Shown here: positions 8,292 to 17,663 of the stretch, piece by piece
Layout of the letters: each line of letters starts with the position of its first letter
Numbering within the stretch: the stretch's first letter is position 1
Source: an uncultured Eubacteriales bacterium
GTDB lineage: Bacteria; Bacillota; Clostridia; Christensenellales; Aristaeellaceae
Assembly (NCBI GenBank): GCA_902764875.1
Contig: CACWXP010000002.1
Location: forward strand, 1 to 64,000
Length of the DNA stretch: 64,000 nucleotides
Reading direction: 5' to 3'
Made by a program: the position numbers and the translations under genes
Notes under the pieces: model-generated
Databases searched by the model: none
What the model was told of the DNA's origin: nothing
The model's input: the letters and a program-made list of their open reading frames with translations, nothing else

Positions 8292-8310
8292 TCGAAAGGA
8301 GACAGAAGAG

Positions 8311-10719
8311 ATGAAAGTACCGTACAGCTGGCTGAAAGAATATGTTGACATTGACGTTTCCGCGGAAGAACTGCAGGAAAAGCTGTTCAGCTGCGGATTT
8401 GAAGTGGAAGAGCTGATCGACCTGGGCGCGGAGATCAGCAGGGTTGTCGTCGGGGAAATCAAAAGCTGCGAAAAGGTGGAAGGAACCCACCTTGTGATCT
8501 GCAGGGTGAACTGCGGCGAATACGGCGACGACATTCAGATTGTGACCGGGGCGCCGAATGTTTATGAGGGCATGCATACACCGGCGGCCCTGGACGGCGC
8601 CACGCTGCCCGGCGGGGTTCGGATCAACGCCAAACCGCTGAAGGGGATTCCCTCCAACGGCATGATGTGCTCCGGGGAAGAACTGGGCCTGAACGAGGAT
8701 CTGTATCCCGGTGCGGAAGTCTACGGTCTGATGGACCTGCCGAAGGATACGGCGCCGGGTACGGATATCCGGGAAATCGTCGGTCTGAATGACTATATCT
8801 TTGATATTTCCGTGACTGCCAACAGGCCGGACTGCCAGAGCATCCTCGGCATCGCCCGGGAAGTTGCGGCGGTGCTGGGAAAAGAACTGAAAATGCCAGC
8901 GACGGACTATACCACAACCAATACCGTCGTTCCGGGACTTGAAATCCGGGTGGATGCGCCGGACCTCTGTCCGCGGTATCTGGGGCATGCTGTTCGGAAC
9001 ATCACCGTTGGAGAAAGCCCCCGGTGGATGCGGCGGAACCTGGCTCTGTGCGGACTGCGGTCCATCAGCAATGTTGTGGATATCACCAACTATGTGCTGC
9101 TGGAGATCGGCCAGCCCATGCACGCCTTTGACATGGAACAGCTTCAGGAAATGAAGATCATCGTCCGCCGGGCGCAGGACGGTGAAAAGATCCAGACACT
9201 GGATGAAAAGGAATTTACGCTGACCCATGAAAACCTGGTGATCTGCGACGGGAACCGGCCTGTGGCCCTGGCGGGCATCATGGGCGGGCTGAACAGTGAA
9301 ATTACCGACAAAACCACGCAGCTTCTGTTTGAAGCGGCAAAATTTGCCCGGGACAATGTGCGCAGGACTTCCAGAGCCCTGGGCCAGAGCAGCGACTCTT
9401 CCGCCCGCTTTGAAAAGGGCATCAGCGAGTATATTACGGAACTGGGAATGGCCCGGGCGCTGCATCTGATTCAGGAACTCGGGTGCGGGGAGATTACCGC
9501 CAGCGCTTTTGACTGCAGCGCGGGTGCTCCGCGGGAAGGCAGACACTTTACCGTGAGCCTGAAGCGAATCAACGGGATCCTCGGCATTAAGGTCCCCGCC
9601 GCGGAAGTGCTGAAGATCCTGAAGCGGCTGAACTTTGAAGTGAAACGGAACGGCGACACGCTTGAAGTGACGGCGCCCAGGTATCGCGAAGATATCGAAG
9701 TGGGCGAACCGGATCTGGCGGAAGAAGTGATCCGCGAATACGGATACGATCATGTGATTCCGACCTTCCTGAAGACCGCAACGGTGACCAGCGGCGGAAA
9801 GAATCCCGCGCAGCAGCGCAGAGACCGGGCCGGTACCGTTATGTGCAGCCAGGGATACAACGAATGCTACACGCTTTCGTTCTATGCGGACAGCGATCTG
9901 GACGCCCTGAAGATTCCCGCAGATGCTCCGGAACGCAATGTCATCCGGATTCAGAATCCTATTTCGGAAAAGCTTTCCGTGATGCGGCCCCTGCTGGCGC
10001 CCAGCCTGCTGAACATCGTTGTTGAAAACCTGAAGAAGGGCAACAACGAAGGCAGAATCTTCGAGATCAGCAATGTGTATGTTCCGGCAGAAAAGGGACA
10101 GCATCCGGACGAACGTCCGCATCTCGGCTTTGCGGCGTTCGGCGACAGCGAAGACTTCTTTACGGTCAAGGGCAGCGTTGAGGCGCTGGGCGAAGCCTTC
10201 CGGATGAAGTTTGACGTGGAACGGGCGGAGGATGTGAGTTATCTGCATCCGGGCATTGCGGCCTATATTCTCTGCGAAGGCGAACGGATCGGCGTGTTCG
10301 GCAAACTGGCTAACGAAGTGACCGGCGAACTGAAGCTGCATAAGGACAGCAAGGCCAACCACAAAATCTTCCTGGGCGAAATCGACTATGAGAAGATGAT
10401 GAGCCACGCGGCGCTGAGCATCCGCTATCAGCCGGTATCCGTTTTTCCGACGGTGATCCGGGATCTGGCGCTGACGGTGGATGAAGGGATGACCTGCGGC
10501 AGCCTGATGACCGAGATCGCCCGCGCATGCCCGTACGTAACGGGTGTGGAGCTGTTTGATATCTACCGCGGGGAACAGATCGGCGCAGGCAAAAAGAGTA
10601 TGGCCTTCAAGATTACGTTCACTCCCGCCGATAAGGCCCTGACGCCGGAAGATGTGGACCGTTTTATCAAAAAGATCCTCGGAAATCTGAAATTTAAACT
10701 GGGAGCGGAAATCCGCTGA
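8311..10719 (+). CDS. pheT: Phenylalanine-tRNA ligase beta subunit
   Basis: At 802 residues this is a full bacterial-type PheT. Domains in order: an EMAP-like tRNA-binding module (about 40-150), the B3/B4 editing region (about 210-390) that removes mischarged tyrosine, the B5 domain (about 405-475), the catalytically inactive class II-like core (about 490-690) and the C-terminal FDX-ACB anticodon-binding domain (about 708-800, from QPVSVFPTVIRDLAL). AAAGGAGA precedes the ATG. It forms a two-gene operon with pheS and ends at a terminator. Confidence 0.97.
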   Translation: MKVPYSWLKEYVDIDVSAEELQEKLFSCGFEVEELIDLGAEISRVVVGEIKSCEKVEGTHLVICRVNCGEYGDDIQIVTGAPNVYEGMHTPAALDGATLPGGVRINAKPLKGIPSNGMMCSGEELGLNEDLYPGAEVYGLMDLPKDTAPGTDIREIVGLNDYIFDISVTANRPDCQSILGIAREVAAVLGKELKMPATDYTTTNTVVPGLEIRVDAPDLCPRYLGHAVRNITVGESPRWMRRNLALCGLRSISNVVDITNYVLLEIGQPMHAFDMEQLQEMKIIVRRAQDGEKIQTLDEKEFTLTHENLVICDGNRPVALAGIMGGLNSEITDKTTQLLFEAAKFARDNVRRTSRALGQSSDSSARFEKGISEYITELGMARALHLIQELGCGEITASAFDCSAGAPREGRHFTVSLKRINGILGIKVPAAEVLKILKRLNFEVKRNGDTLEVTAPRYREDIEVGEPDLAEEVIREYGYDHVIPTFLKTATVTSGGKNPAQQRRDRAGTVMCSQGYNECYTLSFYADSDLDALKIPADAPERNVIRIQNPISEKLSVMRPLLAPSLLNIVVENLKKGNNEGRIFEISNVYVPAEKGQHPDERPHLGFAAFGDSEDFFTVKGSVEALGEAFRMKFDVERAEDVSYLHPGIAAYILCEGERIGVFGKLANEVTGELKLHKDSKANHKIFLGEIDYEKMMSHAALSIRYQPVSVFPTVIRDLALTVDEGMTCGSLMTEIARACPYVTGVELFDIYRGEQIGAGKKSMAFKITFTPADKALTPEDVDRFIKKILGNLKFKLGAEIR

Positions 10720-10723
10720 ATGC

Positions 10724-10749
10724 AAGCCGGACGGGTACGTCCGGCTTTT
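10724..10749 (+). terminator. Terminator after pheT
   Basis: Ten-bp stem AAGCCGGACG/CGTCCGGCTT with a four-base loop, followed by TT. It leaves the GH43 gene only 23 bases of its own upstream DNA. Confidence 0.88.
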
Positions 10750-10772
10750 CTGCGGAAGAAACGGAGAATTTG

Positions 10773-12299
10773 ATGAAGCAGAGACTGAAAATCGTGATTT
10801 CACTGGCCGCCGGGTGTGCCATGATGCTTTCATGCGTCTGCGCCGGGGCTGAAAACGGCGCAAATCAGGAGCAGAACAGGGGGTCGGAATCCGTGAACGT
10901 ATATAAAACGATCGATCAGCACAATCCGGTGATGGTTCAGCGCTTCGGCGCGGATCCGTGGGCAATGGTTTACAACGGCAGGGTCTACCTGTATATGACC
11001 GGGGACGAACCGGTGACAAAGAACGGCAGCAAGCCGAAAACGAACGATTACGCCAATATTGTCACCATCCGTGTGCTTTCCTCAGACGACCTGGTGAACT
11101 GGACGGATCACGGTTCCGTCTGCGCCGCGGGCGGGAGAGGCACTGCAAGATGGGCCATGAATTCATGGGCTCCCTGCACTGCGTGGAAGACGATCGACGG
11201 GCAGGACAAATTCTTCCTTTATTTTGCCAATTCGGGCGGCGGAATCGGCGTACTGACGGCAGACAGCCCTGTCGGGCCTTTCACGGATCCGATCGGAAAA
11301 GCACTGGTCAGCCGGAAAACGCCCACCTGTGACAGTGTTACCTGGCTTTTTGACCCTGCGGTGCTGGTGGATGAAGACGGAAGCGCCTACCTTTATTTCG
11401 GCGGCGGTGTTCCGGAAGGGAAGCAGGCGGATCCTGGGACGGCCCGGGTGGCCAAACTGGGGGAGGATATGATCAGCCTGGAAGGGGATCCGGTGGCATT
11501 CAATCCGCCATGGCTTTTTGAAGACTCCGGAATCAACCGGTTCGGAGATACATATGTCTATTCCTACTGTTCTAATTTCAACGTGCCTCCTGAGGGCAGC
11601 CCCCAGGGATTTGACAGCGGCGAAATCGTATACATGACGTCGGACAGTCCCATGGGACCGTTTACCTATGCAGGACAGATCCTGAAGAATCCCGGCTTTT
11701 TCTTCGGCGTCGGCGGAAACAACCATCACTGCATGTTCCGGTTCGGGGAACAGTGGTATATTGCCTATCATGCCGCGACCGTTGACAAAACGATGGGATG
11801 GAACGCCGGATACCGCAGTACCTTTGTGGATAAACTGGCGCTGAACGAAGCAGGACTTCCGGCACCTTCCAAAGGGACTTACGAAGGCGTTGAACAGGTG
11901 AAACCGCTGAATCCTTATGAGACTGTCAATGGCGCGACGGCAGCATCCATGGCCGGCGTGACCACAAAACTGGCAAATGAAGAGGATCGGAAGGCCGGGA
12001 CAGGTCCCATGGTCGCTGTAAGCGAGGAACCGCAGGGATGGGTTGCCGTCAGCGGTGCGGACTTCGGCGAAAAGGGAGCGGCTTCCGTCCGGGTGAAAGT
12101 CCGGTCCGAAAAGGTGGCGAGGATTGAAATCATTCCAGACAGCATCGGAAATGAACCCATTGCTACGCTGGAGATTCCGGCGAGTGAAACCGATACGGAA
12201 GTTACGGTGGTGCCGGATCAGCCGTTGACAGGGATTCACGATATCTATTTCCGCTTTTCGGAAACGGGAACAACGCTGATCGAATGGCAGTTTGAATGA
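10773..12299 (+). CDS. Secreted glycoside hydrolase family 43 with C-terminal CBM6-like domain
   Basis: A 508-residue exported enzyme, probably an arabinofuranosidase or beta-xylosidase acting on arabinoxylan side chains. The five-blade GH43 core spans about 48-380. The three catalytic acids fit the family: Asp61 in FGADPW, Asp194 in WLFDPAVLVDEDG and Glu250 in WLFEDSGI. The C-terminal part (about 385-508), ending HDIYFRFSETG..WQFE, resembles CBM6 beta-sandwiches. The signal peptide contains Cys residues (SLAAGC, MLSC), so a lipoprotein is possible but not clear. The ATG at 10773 follows GGAG by six bases. No own promoter was seen; read-through of the pheT terminator or a promoter inside pheT would be needed. 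Exact specificity cannot be read from sequence. Confidence 0.9.
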   Translation: MKQRLKIVISLAAGCAMMLSCVCAGAENGANQEQNRGSESVNVYKTIDQHNPVMVQRFGADPWAMVYNGRVYLYMTGDEPVTKNGSKPKTNDYANIVTIRVLSSDDLVNWTDHGSVCAAGGRGTARWAMNSWAPCTAWKTIDGQDKFFLYFANSGGGIGVLTADSPVGPFTDPIGKALVSRKTPTCDSVTWLFDPAVLVDEDGSAYLYFGGGVPEGKQADPGTARVAKLGEDMISLEGDPVAFNPPWLFEDSGINRFGDTYVYSYCSNFNVPPEGSPQGFDSGEIVYMTSDSPMGPFTYAGQILKNPGFFFGVGGNNHHCMFRFGEQWYIAYHAATVDKTMGWNAGYRSTFVDKLALNEAGLPAPSKGTYEGVEQVKPLNPYETVNGATAASMAGVTTKLANEEDRKAGTGPMVAVSEEPQGWVAVSGADFGEKGAASVRVKVRSEKVARIEIIPDSIGNEPIATLEIPASETDTEVTVVPDQPLTGIHDIYFRFSETGTTLIEWQFE

Positions 12300-12345
12300 A
12301 GTGAAGATACAGAGCAATAATTGAGAAGCACAGGACAAAACAAGG

Positions 12346-12376
12346 GCATCCGGAAATCGTTTTCCGGATGCTTTTC
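12346..12376 (+). terminator. Terminator after the GH43 gene
   Basis: Perfect 11-bp stem GCATCCGGAAA/TTTCCGGATGC, loop TCGT, followed by TTTT. Confidence 0.93.
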
Positions 12377-12436
12377 AGAATGCAAAAAACAAAGGAAATA
12401 CAACGCTTTGACGGCTTTTTCAGCGGGCTTTTTCTG

Positions 12437-12465
12437 TTGACAAAAACTTATATCCCCTGTATAAT
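12437..12465 (+). promoter_or_regulatory. Strong promoter of the nine-gene transport operon
   Basis: Consensus TTGACA, 17 bases, TATAAT. The leader to the first ATG is about 95 bases and contains an imperfect inverted repeat. Confidence 0.9.
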
Positions 12466-12513
12466 CATTTTTGGTCTTTAATTATACTTACCAACGGGCT
12501 GAGAACAGAATAT

Positions 12514-12548
12514 CCAACCGAAACGACAGGATTCTGCCGTTCAGTTGG
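12514..12548 (+). repeat. Imperfect inverted repeat in the operon leader
   Basis: Arms CCAACCGAAACGACAG and CTGCCGTTCAGTTGG can form about 13 pairs with one bulge and two mismatches around a GATT loop. No T-run follows, so it is not a terminator. It may be an operator for a sugar-responsive repressor or a 5' structure stabilising the mRNA; the function is unknown. Confidence 0.5.
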
Positions 12549-12567
12549 TCTAACAGGAGATGAACTC

Positions 12568-15450
12568 ATGTCAAGAAAATGGCGGAATGTTCTCATCGGA
12601 GTCCTGGCGGTTGCTGCCGTGATCGTCTTGGTGGTCCTGCTGAACCAGGGCACCAGCGGCTACAGCAGCAAATATGCAGGAGTTGACCTTTCAACGGATG
12701 TTTCAGGGATCGGCCGCAGCAATACCTATGAGACTTATGTGGCTTCCCATGCTTCCGATCCGGAGGTGAAGGCGGAAGTTGCTGTTGACGTACTCACTTT
12801 TGAAGGTAAGGCAGCGCCGCAGACGGATGGACTGCTGACGGACGACGGATCCGAAGTGACCTGGAAGGTGGAAGTGCCCCAGGCCGGCCTTTACAATATC
12901 CGGCTGGACTACCTGACCACGGAGAGCCGCGGCGTCGATATTGAACGGGAACTTCTGATCAACGGTGAGCTGCCTTTTGCAGGTGCCGGTACACTTACGT
13001 TCAGCCGCCTTTGGACGGATGCCGGAGAGGTCCGGAAAGACAACCAGGGGAACGACATCCGTCCCAGCCAGAAGGAAGTATTCGATTCACAGTCCGTGTT
13101 TCTCCGGGATGATATGGGATACCAGACGGAGCCTTATGCCTTCTATTTCAAAGAAGGGGAGAATACCCTCACGCTGAAGGCCGTGAACGAACCCATGGTG
13201 ATTCAGGGAATTACACTGACGCCTCCCGCAAAGTATCCTGATTATAATGAGTATATTGCCGGTCAGCCGGAAGTCACGATGACGGATCTGGGAAAGAACT
13301 ATTCCCTGAAGGTTCAGGGAGAATCCTCTCCCCTGCGGAATGCGCCCAGCCTTTATGCCCGCTATGACCGGGCCAGCGCCAAGACGGATCCGTATTCCGT
13401 TTCCAATACAATTCTGAACTATATCGGCGGAGATCCGTGGACACACGCCGGTGAATGGATCCAGTGGAATATTGATGTACCGGAAGACGGATATTATCAC
13501 ATCTCCGTGAAAGCACGGCAGATGTATCAGCGCGGCGCGCTGTCCGCACGTACCGTGTACATCGACGATGAGGTGCCGTTTAAGGAAATGGAAGCGGTGA
13601 CCTTCTCCTACAATACGAGCTGGGAAATGCGCACGCTGTCGGATCAGGACGGAAGTCCTTACCGGTTTTATCTGACCAAAGGAAGTCATACCATCCGCAT
13701 GGAAGTAACGCTCGGCGAGATGGGTCCCGTGTTAAAACGCGTGGAGGACAGCATCTTCCGCCTGAACCAGATTTACCGGAAACTGCTGGTTCTGACCGGT
13801 GCGAATCCGGACCGATTCCGGGACTACAATCTGGTACAGGTTTATCCGGAAGCAATTGAAGCCATGGATCTGGAAAGCAAACGCCTGTATAAGATTGTTG
13901 ACGATATTGTTGCCACAACCGGGGAACAGAGTGACCGCGCTGCCTCTGCCCTGACGCTTGCAGTTCAGTTGGAACAGTTTGTTGAAAACAACGACAGAAT
14001 TACGGAAAGTTTTTCCAACTTCAAGGACAATATTACTTCCCTGGGCACCGCAATGCAGAACATGTCCGAAAGCAAACTGGACGTGGATCTGATCATGATA
14101 ACGGGTGAAAAAGCGGAGATTCCATCCGTACACGAAAACTTCTTTGAAAGTGTCGCCCATGAGGTTCGCAGCTGCGTGAGCTCCTTCTTCGTGGATTACA
14201 ACTCTCTGGGCAACAAATACGATGCCAGCGATGATGTGCTGGACATCTGGATTACCACAGGCCGCGATCAGAGCACCGTTTTGAAGACGATGGTGGACGA
14301 CACGTTTACCGTCGAGAGCGGCATCAAGGTGAACATCAAACTGGTTCAGGCAGATGCAATCCTGACAGCGGTTGTGGCCGGAAACGGACCCGATATCGTA
14401 CTGAGTGTCAGCGGCTGGTTTGCCGTGAACTATGCGATGCGCAATGCGGTGGAGGATCTGACGCAGTTTGCGGATTATGAAGATGTAGTGAAACCTTTCT
14501 ACCAGAGCATCCTTGACCCGCTGACATACAACAACGGAACGAAAGTCGGCGTATACGGCCTGCCGGAGACACAGGACTTCCCGCTGCTGTTCTACCGGAC
14601 AGATGTTATGGAAGAAATGGACCTGAAGGTTCCTGATACCTGGGAGGAACTGATCGCTGAACTTCCCACCATTCAGGGAGACAGCCTGACGGTTGCGATT
14701 CCGTTCCCGGACATTGCCATTGCGGATACGTCCGTTCTGAATACCATGATTTACCAGAATGGCGGAGAAATTTACGATCAGGAAGCGAAGAGAACGCTGA
14801 TTGACAGCGAAGCCGGGGTAGCCGCCTTCAAACAGTATGTAAGCCTGTACAACGACTACGGCCTGCCGACAATCTTCGATTTCGTCAGCCGCTTCCGCAG
14901 CGGTGAAATGCCGATGGGCGTGGCATCCTATGCGACCTATAATACGCTGATGATTTCCGCTCCTGAAATCCGCGGACTGTGGGACTTCACCCTGGTTCCG
15001 GGAACTGTTCAGGAAGACGGCAGTATTGACCGGACTGCTCATACAGCCGGCTTGTGCTGCATGATGATTAAGACGGACGATGAGAAAGTCCGGAACAACG
15101 CCTGGGAGTTCATGAAGTGGTGGGTGAGCGCTGATGCGCAGGTCCGCTTCGGACGGGAAATGGAGAGTGTTCTGGGCGCCAGCGCACGCTATCAGACAGC
15201 CAACCGGGATGCACTCCGGAGGCTGGCCTGGAGCAATGAACAGTTGGCTGTTCTGGAAGAGCAGATGTCCCACACTCACGGCTTCCCGGAAATCGCGGGC
15301 GGCTATTCCACGACGCGTCACATGACCAATGCCATTCGCCGTGTGATTACCACCAAGGAGGACCCGAGGGAAACGCTGCTGACCTACGCACGGACCATCA
15401 ACGAAGAGATCAGAATCAAACGGCAGGAATTCAACCTGCCGGTGGATTAA
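12568..15450 (+). CDS. Membrane-anchored sugar-binding protein with two carbohydrate-binding-like modules fused to an ABC substrate-binding domain
   Basis: A 960-residue protein, about twice the usual size of an ABC sugar-binding protein. An uncleaved TM anchor lies at about 8-26 in place of a lipobox. Two beta-sandwich modules follow, at about 40-220 (VTWKVEVPQAGLYNIRLDYL..) and 230-385 (IQWNIDVPEDGYYHISVKAR..); both have the WxVxVPxxGxYxIxxxY pattern of CBM/DUF modules. A helical stalk (about 385-520) and then a family 1 solute-binding fold (about 530-940, with DILDIWITTGRDQ-like and PDTWEELIAELPT motifs) complete it. CAGGAG lies six to seven bases before the ATG. It heads an operon with two permeases directly after it. 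Inferred job: capture of polysaccharide fragments and delivery to the 15473/16419 permeases. Fused modules are unusual for an SBP. Confidence 0.85.
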   Translation: MSRKWRNVLIGVLAVAAVIVLVVLLNQGTSGYSSKYAGVDLSTDVSGIGRSNTYETYVASHASDPEVKAEVAVDVLTFEGKAAPQTDGLLTDDGSEVTWKVEVPQAGLYNIRLDYLTTESRGVDIERELLINGELPFAGAGTLTFSRLWTDAGEVRKDNQGNDIRPSQKEVFDSQSVFLRDDMGYQTEPYAFYFKEGENTLTLKAVNEPMVIQGITLTPPAKYPDYNEYIAGQPEVTMTDLGKNYSLKVQGESSPLRNAPSLYARYDRASAKTDPYSVSNTILNYIGGDPWTHAGEWIQWNIDVPEDGYYHISVKARQMYQRGALSARTVYIDDEVPFKEMEAVTFSYNTSWEMRTLSDQDGSPYRFYLTKGSHTIRMEVTLGEMGPVLKRVEDSIFRLNQIYRKLLVLTGANPDRFRDYNLVQVYPEAIEAMDLESKRLYKIVDDIVATTGEQSDRAASALTLAVQLEQFVENNDRITESFSNFKDNITSLGTAMQNMSESKLDVDLIMITGEKAEIPSVHENFFESVAHEVRSCVSSFFVDYNSLGNKYDASDDVLDIWITTGRDQSTVLKTMVDDTFTVESGIKVNIKLVQADAILTAVVAGNGPDIVLSVSGWFAVNYAMRNAVEDLTQFADYEDVVKPFYQSILDPLTYNNGTKVGVYGLPETQDFPLLFYRTDVMEEMDLKVPDTWEELIAELPTIQGDSLTVAIPFPDIAIADTSVLNTMIYQNGGEIYDQEAKRTLIDSEAGVAAFKQYVSLYNDYGLPTIFDFVSRFRSGEMPMGVASYATYNTLMISAPEIRGLWDFTLVPGTVQEDGSIDRTAHTAGLCCMMIKTDDEKVRNNAWEFMKWWVSADAQVRFGREMESVLGASARYQTANRDALRRLAWSNEQLAVLEEQMSHTHGFPEIAGGYSTTRHMTNAIRRVITTKEDPRETLLTYARTINEEIRIKRQEFNLPVD

Positions 15451-15472
15451 GAAGGAAGGAGGATCGTAAAGC

Positions 15473-16417
15473 ATGCAATCTCAGTCTTTCGCTTCACGCT
15501 ATCTGACGATGAGACGTGAAAAAATGCAGCACGGCTGGCAGCTTGCAAAACGGAACAAAGTCTGCTATCTGTTCCTGGCACCGTACGCCATTCTGTTCTT
15601 CACGTTCTTCATTTTGCCGATCGCAACATCCATTTATTACAGCTTTACGTACTACAATATTCTGGAGCCTGCCCGTTTTATCGGATTCCAGAACTATATC
15701 AACCTGGTCCTGCAGGATGAGGTGTTCCTGACAGCTATTAAAAACACTTTTGTAATTGCTGTGATTACAGGCCCGGTCGGATATATCCTCTCCTTCCTGT
15801 TTGCCTGGTTTATCAATGAACTTCCGAAATGGCTCCGGGCCATCGCGGTTGTGGTGTTTTACGCACCTTCCATCGCCGCAAACGCATACACTGTTTTCTC
15901 CATCATTTTCCGCGGGGATGCTTACGGATGGTTCAACGCGATTCTGATGGAGTTCGGCCTGATTGAAGCGCCCAAGCTTTGGCTGCTGGATCCGAATTAC
16001 ATGATGACCATTCTGATCATCGTTATTCTGTGGATGAGTATGGGCACCGGATTCCTGAGCTTTGTGGCCGGTTTCCAGGGCATTGACCGGAGCATGTTCG
16101 AAGCCGGCTATGTGGATGGTGTTCGCAATCGCTGGCAGGAACTGTACCACATTACACTTCCCAGCATGAAACCCATGCTGCTGTTTGGCGCGGTCATGAG
16201 CATTACTTCCGCGTTTAACGTCAGCGACGTTCCGAGAGCTCTGTGCGGATATCCTTCCACAGATTATGCGGCACGCACGGTGGTCACCCACCTGTTTGAT
16301 TATGGTTTCAGCCGGTTTGAGATGGGCTATGCCAGCGCCATTGCAACCATCCTGTTCCTGGTCATGATTCTTTGCAAGAAAGCAATAGCCGGATTGCTTG
16401 GAAGGGTGGGAACCTGA
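15473..16417 (+). CDS. Carbohydrate ABC transporter permease (MalF/UgpA type), first pair
   Basis: A 314-residue inner-membrane permease with six membrane segments. The binding-protein-dependent transport signature (EAA loop) is EAGYVDGVRNRWQELYHITLP, which contacts the ATPase. AAGGAGG lies ten bases before the ATG. It starts 22 bases after the 960-residue binding protein and ends one base before the next permease, the usual layout of a sugar ABC operon. Substrate is not readable from sequence; the neighbours suggest plant-wall oligosaccharides. Confidence 0.93.
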   Translation: MQSQSFASRYLTMRREKMQHGWQLAKRNKVCYLFLAPYAILFFTFFILPIATSIYYSFTYYNILEPARFIGFQNYINLVLQDEVFLTAIKNTFVIAVITGPVGYILSFLFAWFINELPKWLRAIAVVVFYAPSIAANAYTVFSIIFRGDAYGWFNAILMEFGLIEAPKLWLLDPNYMMTILIIVILWMSMGTGFLSFVAGFQGIDRSMFEAGYVDGVRNRWQELYHITLPSMKPMLLFGAVMSITSAFNVSDVPRALCGYPSTDYAARTVVTHLFDYGFSRFEMGYASAIATILFLVMILCKKAIAGLLGRVGT

Positions 16418-16418
16418 G

Positions 16419-17645
16419 ATGAGCGAAGTGAATACCGTCAAATCTGCGGGCACGATGAAAAATATCGCCGGAAAGAAATTCAGAGGACATCTGGTGGCCG
16501 GAGAAACCGACGCAGCATTCTATGAAAAAGGGAATGATACGCCGCTGGTTCAGTGGAACTATACGCGGCTGCACCGGATGGACAATATCCGACGGGGCGG
16601 CACCAGCAGCCAGGTAACGGTGATTCTTAAAGACGACAGCCGGTACATCTTTGAACTGGACCACGGCCTGAAAGTTTACAACTACATGGATCAGCACTGG
16701 ACTGACAAACCCGTGACGCCCAGGACCCGGGGCGATGAACTTCACCGGCTGGCAGAACTGCGGGGCGAGAAAATCCAGGTTCCGAAAAAGCATATGATTA
16801 CCCGCCGGCATCCGAACCGTTCCATTGCAGGAGATATCGGCATCTATCTGCTGCTGATCATCATCGGCGCGGCGATGGCTTTCCCGCTGGTGTTCCAGGT
16901 CGGCGCATCGCTGAAACCGCTGGATGAATTCTTCCGGTTCCCGCCGCCTGTATGGCCTCAGCATCCGACAACAGACAACTTCTCCGATCTGTTTGTGACC
17001 ATGGGCCAGAGCTGGGTGCCCTTCAGCAGATACCTGGTGAATACCGTGTTCATTACCGTTGCCGGTACCTTCGGACATCTTGTCATTGCCAGTATGGCCG
17101 CATTCGTATTGGCTAAGTATCAGTTTCCGGGCGGCAAGACTTTTTTCGCAGTGGTCACAACCTGTCTGATGTTCTCCGGTTATGTCACAGGCATTCCGAA
17201 CTATCTGATCATGAGCAAACTGGGAATGATCGACACCTATTGGGCGCTGATTCTTCCGGCCTTTGCGGCTCCCATCGGACTGTTCCTGATGAAGCAGTTC
17301 ATGGAGGGCCTGCCTACAGCGCTGATCGAGGCGGCAACGATCGACGGCGCCAGCACCTTCGGCGTATTCTGGCATATTGTGATGCCGAACGTGAAGCCGG
17401 CCTGGCTGACAATGATTATCTTCAGCGTACAGTCGCTTTGGAATACGAGCGCTGCTACCGTCATCTATTCTGAAGCAAAGAAAACACTGGTGTACGCACT
17501 TGGACAGATTCAGGCCGGCGGTATTGCCCGTACCGGTCAGGTGGCTGCAGCACAGGTGATTATTACGGCCGTTCCCATTATTATCTTTATCCTGAGCCAA
17601 AGCCGGATTCTCGAGACAATGGCTTCTTCCGGCATCAAGGATTAA
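16419..17645 (+). CDS. Carbohydrate ABC transporter permease (MalG type) with extra N-terminal cytoplasmic domain
   Basis: This 408-residue permease is about 120 residues longer than MalG-type relatives. Residues 1-125 carry no membrane segment and look like a small beta-rich domain (PLVQWNYTRLHRMDNI..QVTVILKDDSRYIFELDHGLKVYNY). The permease proper begins near residue 133 (IGIYLLLIIIGAAMAFPLVFQ) and has the EAA loop IEAATIDGASTFGVFWHIVMP. The ATG at 16419 lies one base after the previous stop and has GGTGGG eight bases upstream; a longer TTG start is less likely. The domain should face the cytoplasm, where it might sense or regulate the transporter. This is an inference. Confidence 0.9.
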   Translation: MSEVNTVKSAGTMKNIAGKKFRGHLVAGETDAAFYEKGNDTPLVQWNYTRLHRMDNIRRGGTSSQVTVILKDDSRYIFELDHGLKVYNYMDQHWTDKPVTPRTRGDELHRLAELRGEKIQVPKKHMITRRHPNRSIAGDIGIYLLLIIIGAAMAFPLVFQVGASLKPLDEFFRFPPPVWPQHPTTDNFSDLFVTMGQSWVPFSRYLVNTVFITVAGTFGHLVIASMAAFVLAKYQFPGGKTFFAVVTTCLMFSGYVTGIPNYLIMSKLGMIDTYWALILPAFAAPIGLFLMKQFMEGLPTALIEAATIDGASTFGVFWHIVMPNVKPAWLTMIIFSVQSLWNTSAATVIYSEAKKTLVYALGQIQAGGIARTGQVAAAQVIITAVPIIIFILSQSRILETMASSGIKD

Positions 17646-17663
17646 GGGAGAGGAGGAATGATG

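Noticed and set aside
8236..11019. 927-codon open frame on the minus strand across pheT
   Set aside because: It lies wholly antisense to pheT and the start of GH43. Its Arg/His/Pro/Phe-rich composition is that of a mirror frame, and there is no ribosome binding site or known domain.
13732..15474. 580-codon minus-strand frame over the 960-residue SBP
   Set aside because: Antisense shadow of a strongly supported gene; no independent promoter or domain.
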